The notes beneath the pieces are model-generated. The model made no database searches. It had not been told where the DNA came from and saw nothing but the letters and a program-made list of their open reading frames with translations. Shown here piece by piece: positions 59,602 through 64,000 of a stretch of DNA of 64,000 nucleotides (position 1 is its first letter; each line of letters begins with the position of its first letter). The position numbers and the translations under genes are program-made. Location of the stretch: assembly GCA_023423335.1 (NCBI GenBank), contig JAFAFU010000067.1, forward strand, positions 62,001 through 126,000. The letters are read 5' to 3'. Origin of the DNA: Bacillota bacterium (lineage in GTDB: Bacteria; Bacillota; Clostridia; Lachnospirales; Lachnospiraceae).

Positions 59602-61473
59602 ATGTCATTCATCCATATATTAGATGAAGCAACCATTAACCAGATTGCTGCCGGTGAGGTGGTAGAGCGTCCCGGTGCAATTGTGAAGGAATTAATAGAA
59701 AACGCTATGGATGCAGGTGCTACCGCCATCACTGCCGAGATAAAGGAGGGCGGCTTAAGCCTGATCCGCATTACCGACAATGGCTCCGGAATAGCAAAAG
59801 AAGATATTCCTCTTGCTTTTCTGCGCCATGCGACCAGCAAGATCCGTACTGCCGAGGACCTTCTGTCCGTAACCAGCCTTGGCTTCCGTGGAGAAGCCTT
59901 ATCCAGTATCGCAGCGGTTTCCCAGGTTGAGCTGATCACAAAGACGCCTTCCTCCCTGAATGGCTATCGTTATCTGATCGAGGGCGGAGAAGAGATACAG
60001 CTGGTGGAAATCGGCTGTCCCGGCGGTACTACAATAGTCGTACGAAACATTTTCTATAATACGCCTGCCCGCAGGAAATTCTTAAAAACAGCCGCAACGG
60101 AGGCTGGCTATGTCAGTGACCTGATGGAACGGTTAATGGTATCCCATCCGGGTATCTCTTTTAAATTTATTGTCAATAATCAAGTTAAGTTGCAATCCTC
60201 CGGCAATCATAATACGAAGGACCTTCTTTACCAGATTTACGGCAGGGATGTATCCAGGGAGCTGATTCCGGTCGAATACAATTCCCCCGATGCAATCATA
60301 AAAGGCTTTATCGGAAAACCCGTCATTAACAGGGGGAACCGGAACTTTGAAAATTATTTCATCAATGGCAGATATATTAAAAGTAATGTGATCACCAAAG
60401 CCATAGAAGAGGCCTATAAGCCCTTCCTGATGCAGCATAAATATCCCTTCACCTCACTTTATTATGAGATTGATCCCTCCCTGATTGATGTCAACGTCCA
60501 TCCCCAGAAGCTGGAGGTCAGACTGAAGAATGGGGAAGCGATATTCTCAGCTACCCTAAATCTCCTCCGTTCCTCCTTATCCGGAAAGGAATTAATTCCG
60601 AAGGTATCCCTTCATAAGCCGGTGAATATACCGGAGAGCAGACCTAAGCTTCCCGAACCCTTTGAGGAGAAACGCCGGGAATTGCAACTGGAGGCTCTGG
60701 AGACCATGTCCCCGGACAAGCAAGCGGAAAAAGAGCTTACCGGCCTGTTAAAAGAAGCCGGTAATTACGGGAAGCCGCAGGATACACCTGATCAAACGAA
60801 GGCTGTCCCTGTCCGACCTGCGGAACAGTTAAGCCTGTTTCGGCCGGAGGAGAAGAGCAGTAATGCGCCGTTTTTATCGAAGCAGGCTTTTGAAGGTCAT
60901 CGTATCATCGGACAGGTATTCTCGACCTTTTGGCTTATCGAATACCAGAAGGAGCTTTATATCATTGATCAGCATGCAGCCCATGAAAAGGTATTGTATG
61001 AGAGAATTATGTCTGCTGCCAGGAATAAGGGCAATGAAGCACAGCTGCTGCTTCCGCCGATTGTTCTTACATTAACCTTACGGGAGCAGGAGGTCCTTAA
61101 TCAGTACGAGACTGTCCTGTCCCGGCTCGGATATGAATTTGAGCATTTCGGAGGCAATGAGTTCTCCGTCCGGGCTGTACCGGCGGACCTCTACGGGTTA
61201 TCAGAGAAGGACTTGATTCTGGAGTTTCTGGATACCATGGCGGAAGAATTAACAGGAAACAGCATGAATGTATCCATGATTCTGGAGAAAACCGCTTCGC
61301 TTTCCTGTAAAGCGGCTGTCAAAGCCAATCATACCTTATCCGCAGAAGAAGCCGCCGCCCTGATCAAAGAGCTTTTGACACTGGAGAATCCCTATCATTG
61401 TCCCCATGGAAGACCGGTGATCATCTCCATGAGCCGGTATGAGCTGGAAAAAAGGTTTAAGAGAATTCAGTAG
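59602..61473 (+). CDS. mutL: DNA mismatch repair protein MutL (endonuclease type)
   Basis: GHKL ATPase that couples MutS to strand incision. The protein has 623 residues. N-terminal motifs are VVERPGAIVKELIENAMDAG, ITDNGSGIAKED, ATSKIRTAEDL and GFRGEALSSIAAVSQ. The linker is about 345-440. The C-terminal domain has the metal endonuclease motif DQHAAHEKVLYE and the CPHGRP motif, so this MutL nicks DNA itself and no MutH is needed. GAAAGGCGG precedes the ATG. Confidence 0.96.
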   Translation: MSFIHILDEATINQIAAGEVVERPGAIVKELIENAMDAGATAITAEIKEGGLSLIRITDNGSGIAKEDIPLAFLRHATSKIRTAEDLLSVTSLGFRGEALSSIAAVSQVELITKTPSSLNGYRYLIEGGEEIQLVEIGCPGGTTIVVRNIFYNTPARRKFLKTAATEAGYVSDLMERLMVSHPGISFKFIVNNQVKLQSSGNHNTKDLLYQIYGRDVSRELIPVEYNSPDAIIKGFIGKPVINRGNRNFENYFINGRYIKSNVITKAIEEAYKPFLMQHKYPFTSLYYEIDPSLIDVNVHPQKLEVRLKNGEAIFSATLNLLRSSLSGKELIPKVSLHKPVNIPESRPKLPEPFEEKRRELQLEALETMSPDKQAEKELTGLLKEAGNYGKPQDTPDQTKAVPVRPAEQLSLFRPEEKSSNAPFLSKQAFEGHRIIGQVFSTFWLIEYQKELYIIDQHAAHEKVLYERIMSAARNKGNEAQLLLPPIVLTLTLREQEVLNQYETVLSRLGYEFEHFGGNEFSVRAVPADLYGLSEKDLILEFLDTMAEELTGNSMNVSMILEKTASLSCKAAVKANHTLSAEEAAALIKELLTLENPYHCPHGRPVIISMSRYELEKRFKRIQ

Positions 61474-61502
61474 TAAGTAAATTAAACATAAAGGACTAAA
61501 TT

Positions 61503-62462
61503 ATGGACAAAAAACCCCTCATCATCTTAACAGGACCTACCTCGGTAGGAAAAACGGCGCTTTCCATCGCCCTTGCCAAGGCGGTGGAGGGGGAGATTAT
61601 CTCTGCGGATTCCATGCAGGTATATAAGCATATGGATATCGGCACGGCAAAAATTTCTCCCGAAGAGATGGGCGGAATTCCCCATTACCTGATCAGTGAA
61701 TTTGAACCGGACGAAGAGTTTAATGTGGTGAAGTTTCAGCAATATGCCGGAGAATCCATCCGGAAAATCCATGAGAAGGGAAAAATCCCGATCCTGGTGG
61801 GCGGTACCGGCTTTTATATCCAGGCGGTATTGTATGATATCAATTTTGCGGAAAATGAATCTGATCCTTCTTACCGGAAGGAGCTGGAGCAATTGGCTTT
61901 CGATAAAGGCAGTGAGCATCTTCATTCCCTGCTGCAGGAGGCAGATCCGGTCAGTGCCCGGTCGATTCACCCGAATAATACGAAACGCATTATCCGGGCG
62001 CTGGAATACATCCGGCTTACCGGAGAGCCGATATCAATCCATAATGAAGAACAGCGGGGGAAAGCATCCCCCTATCAATATTGTTATTTTGTTCTGACAA
62101 AGGACAGGGCAAAGCTATATGACGCCATCAACCGGCGGGTAGACCTGATGATGGAGCAGGGTTTGCTGGAGGAAGTGAAAAACCTGGCGAAGCGAGGCTA
62201 CACCAGAGAGCTTGTATCCATGCAGGGGCTGGGATATAAAGAGCTGCTGGCATACCTGGATGGGGAATATACCCTGGAGGATGCCGTAGCCTTACTTAAG
62301 AGGGATACCAGGCATTATGCCAAACGGCAGCTCACCTGGTTTAAGAGGGAAAGGGATGTAATCTGGGTGGATAAGGATCAATATCCCTCGGAGGAAGAGC
62401 TTCTCCGTTTTCTGATGGACCGGTTAAAGGAAGCCGGTGTTATACCTAATAATATTATGTAA
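61503..62462 (+). CDS. miaA: tRNA dimethylallyltransferase MiaA
   Basis: Adds a dimethylallyl group to A37 of tRNAs reading U-initial codons, using the isoprenoid made through IspH (11603). The protein has 319 residues. The P-loop is LTGPTSVGKTALSIALA, followed by ISADSMQVYKHMDIGTAK, the IPHYLI motif, LVGGTGFYIQAVLYD and GLGYKELLAYLDGE. It is 29 bp after mutL. A hfq gene, often next, is not present. Confidence 0.96.
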   Translation: MDKKPLIILTGPTSVGKTALSIALAKAVEGEIISADSMQVYKHMDIGTAKISPEEMGGIPHYLISEFEPDEEFNVVKFQQYAGESIRKIHEKGKIPILVGGTGFYIQAVLYDINFAENESDPSYRKELEQLAFDKGSEHLHSLLQEADPVSARSIHPNNTKRIIRALEYIRLTGEPISIHNEEQRGKASPYQYCYFVLTKDRAKLYDAINRRVDLMMEQGLLEEVKNLAKRGYTRELVSMQGLGYKELLAYLDGEYTLEDAVALLKRDTRHYAKRQLTWFKRERDVIWVDKDQYPSEEELLRFLMDRLKEAGVIPNNIM

Positions 62463-62477
62463 ACCAGGAGGATAAAC

Positions 62478-63767
62478 GTGTTTAGCGAGAGTTTCGAATA
62501 TATCTACCGGGAACTGGGAATTGATCCGAAGCTGCTTACCTTAGGTGAGGAGACGGAAAAGAACTTAAAAGAAAGATTTTCCCGGATTGACCGGATTGCG
62601 GAATATAATCAGTTAAAGGTTTTAAAGGCCATGCAGGATAACCGGTTAAGCGACATCCATTTTGCGGCTACGACCGGCTATGGCTATAACGATATCGGCC
62701 GGGATACCCTGGAAAAGGTTTATGCGGATGTCTTCCATACGGAGGATGCCCTGGTAAGGCCGCAGCTGATCAGCGGCACCCATGCGCTGACCGTAGCCCT
62801 GTCCGGTAACCTGCGTCCCGGAGACGAGCTTCTCTCCCCGGTCGGCAAGCCCTATGATACTCTGGAGGGTGTTATCGGGATCACTGAGACCAGAGGCTCC
62901 CTGGCAGAGTTCGGAATTACCTATCGCCAGGTAGATCTGCTGCCCGGCGGCGGATTTGATTATGAAGGCATAAGGGCCGCCATCCGGCCCAACACGAAGC
63001 TTGCGGCCATTCAGCGATCGAAGGGCTATGCAAGCCGTCCGACCCTTTCCGTAGAGAGGATCGGGGAGTTGATCCGGTTCTTAAAGGAATGCAAGCCGGA
63101 TATTATCTGTATGGTGGACAACTGCTATGGTGAATTTGTAGAGATGATAGAGCCGACCGACGTCGGTGCCGACCTGTGTGTCGGATCTTTAATCAAGAAT
63201 CCCGGCGGCGGACTGGCCCCCATCGGCGGTTATATCGCAGGTAAGACAGAATATATTGAGAATGCTGCCTTCCGGCTGACTGCTCCGGGGCTCGGAAAAG
63301 AGGTCGGGGCAACCCTGGGCCTGAATTCGCAGCTGTTCCAGGGCTTATTCCTGGCGCCGCAGGTGGTATCAGGAGCCCTAAAGGGCGCTATCTTTGCCGC
63401 AAACCTGTATGAGAGCCTCGGGTTTACCGTTCTTCCGAACGGAAGGGAGGATCGCTTTGATATCATCCAGGCGGTCACCTTAAACAGCGCCGAGGCGGTA
63501 ATCGCTTTCTGTAAGGGCATCCAGGCAGCCGCTCCGGTGGACAGCTATGTGGACCCGGAGCCCTGGGCAATGCCGGGCTACCAGTGCGATGTCATCATGG
63601 CCGCCGGTGCCTTCGTGCAAGGCTCCTCTATCGAGCTTTCCGCCGATGCCCCGATTAAACCTCCTTATACCGTATTCTTTCAGGGCGGACTGACCTGGTA
63701 CCATGCGAAATTCGGTATTTTAAAGTCCCTGCAGAAGCTGCTGGAAAAAGACCTGATTCAGCTTTAA
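62478..63767 (+). CDS. PLP-dependent methionine gamma-lyase family protein (YnbB-like)
   Basis: Cys/Met-metabolism fold-type I PLP enzyme of 429 residues. Motifs are HFAATTGYGYNDIGRDTLEK, PQLISGTHALTVALSGNLRP, VDNCYGEFVE and the PLP-lysine region GSLIKNPGGGLAPIGGYIAG. The family is also labelled aluminium resistance protein; the reaction is uncertain. The start is GTG 62478 with AGGAGG 7 bp upstream. It lies 15 bp after miaA, an arrangement conserved with Bacillus ynbB. Confidence 0.9.
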   Translation: MFSESFEYIYRELGIDPKLLTLGEETEKNLKERFSRIDRIAEYNQLKVLKAMQDNRLSDIHFAATTGYGYNDIGRDTLEKVYADVFHTEDALVRPQLISGTHALTVALSGNLRPGDELLSPVGKPYDTLEGVIGITETRGSLAEFGITYRQVDLLPGGGFDYEGIRAAIRPNTKLAAIQRSKGYASRPTLSVERIGELIRFLKECKPDIICMVDNCYGEFVEMIEPTDVGADLCVGSLIKNPGGGLAPIGGYIAGKTEYIENAAFRLTAPGLGKEVGATLGLNSQLFQGLFLAPQVVSGALKGAIFAANLYESLGFTVLPNGREDRFDIIQAVTLNSAEAVIAFCKGIQAAAPVDSYVDPEPWAMPGYQCDVIMAAGAFVQGSSIELSADAPIKPPYTVFFQGGLTWYHAKFGILKSLQKLLEKDLIQL

Positions 63768-63875
63768 AACCAGGTTTGTACTTTATTACTGTATACAATT
63801 AATGCTTCTTATGTTAAAATATAATATGAAATTTTTCACAAATGATCCGGAAATATCCGCAAGGAGGCTGTCTGA

Positions 63876-64000
63876 ATGGCAAAAGCGAATGGCAAGAATA
63901 AATGGGCACTGTTTCTGTTGCTTCTCACCGGAATTGTACTGGGAAGCTTCATCGGGTCTCTTGTGAAGGAGGCTAAATTTCTGTCCTGGCTGAACTTCGG
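63876..64000 (+). CDS. DUF4321 small membrane protein, 5' part (runs off the window)
   Basis: The first 41 codons begin MAKANGKNKWALFLLLLTGI, then VLGSFIGSLV, giving one transmembrane helix, and continue to the window edge. The pattern fits DUF4321 proteins, small clostridial membrane proteins of unknown role often near maf and mreB. AAGGAGG lies 9 bp before the ATG. An AT-rich TATAAT (about 63821-63826) upstream may be its -10. Confidence 0.75.
   Translation, partial: MAKANGKNKWALFLLLLTGIVLGSFIGSLVKEAKFLSWLNF

Noticed and set aside
1..64000. CRISPR array, tRNA/rRNA genes, prophage, transposase, toxin-antitoxin pair
   Set aside because: No regularly spaced repeats, no tRNA-like cloverleaf with conserved arms, no ribosomal RNA, and no phage, transposase or toxin-like proteins were found.

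Overview
This window looks like a chromosomal segment from a spore-forming, Gram-positive anaerobe of the class Clostridia, most likely Lachnospiraceae or a close relative. The evidence is an IspH-ribosomal protein S1 fusion, spoIVA and a GerMN lipoprotein, Firmicutes-type gene strings (plsX-acpP-rnc-smc-ftsY; ylxM-ffh-rpsP-KH-rimM-trmD-rplS-lepB-rbgA-rnhB; der-plsY-gpsA; mutS-mutL-miaA), strong AGGAGG ribosome-binding sites, sigma-A promoters and a Gram-positive LexA box at recA. The species cannot be named from the sequence. No rRNA, tRNA, CRISPR array, prophage or transposase gene was seen.

Layout. 1-795 is the 5' part of a MATE exporter on the minus strand. 1182-9009 holds folD, a membrane-anchored CotH-like kinase, an unknown gene, rimO-pgsA, cinA and a GerMN lipoprotein. 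9527-14425 holds a BaiN-like flavoprotein, cmk, ispH-rpsA and a stand-alone cheR. 14708-22775 is the lipid/RNA/chromosome block plsX-acpP-rnc-smc-ftsY followed by a threonine ammonia-lyase gene. 23173-25056 is recA-recX. 25224-29034 is a biotin-dependent carboxyltransferase operon (12S-like, OadG-like, biotin carrier, 5S-like). 29254-30957 is a hybrid histidine kinase. 31100-44465 is a long run for translation, SRP, secretion and GTPases ending in gpsA. 44588-51317 is an accessory carbohydrate island: GH10 xylanase lipoprotein and AraC regulator on the minus strand, divergent from a GH2 enzyme and a solute-binding lipoprotein. 51414-64000 holds spoIVA, an SH3/NlpC hydrolase, a membrane-bound MutS paralogue, rnhA, mutS-mutL-miaA, a YnbB-like PLP enzyme and the start of a DUF4321 gene.

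The non-coding DNA is the most unusual part. Three palindromic MITE-like elements (1015-1157, 9226-9495, 35719-35925) share parts in a modular way: the first two share arms, the last two share a structured apex, and the third has an 8-bp target-site duplication. A second recurrent module is a set of stem-loops ending just before a GGAGGT ribosome-binding site, upstream of plsX and rnhA and in shortened form before the oadG-like gene and recX. The ylxM-ffh messenger appears to begin with a 13-bp hairpin that buries its own ribosome-binding site, and the recA-recX gap can form two mutually exclusive stems, one of which looks like a terminator.

Most of the protein-coding content is core housekeeping. 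No complete new multi-gene system is visible. The best candidates for undescribed biology are the modular repeat family, the hairpin-RBS leaders and the membrane MutS paralogue.
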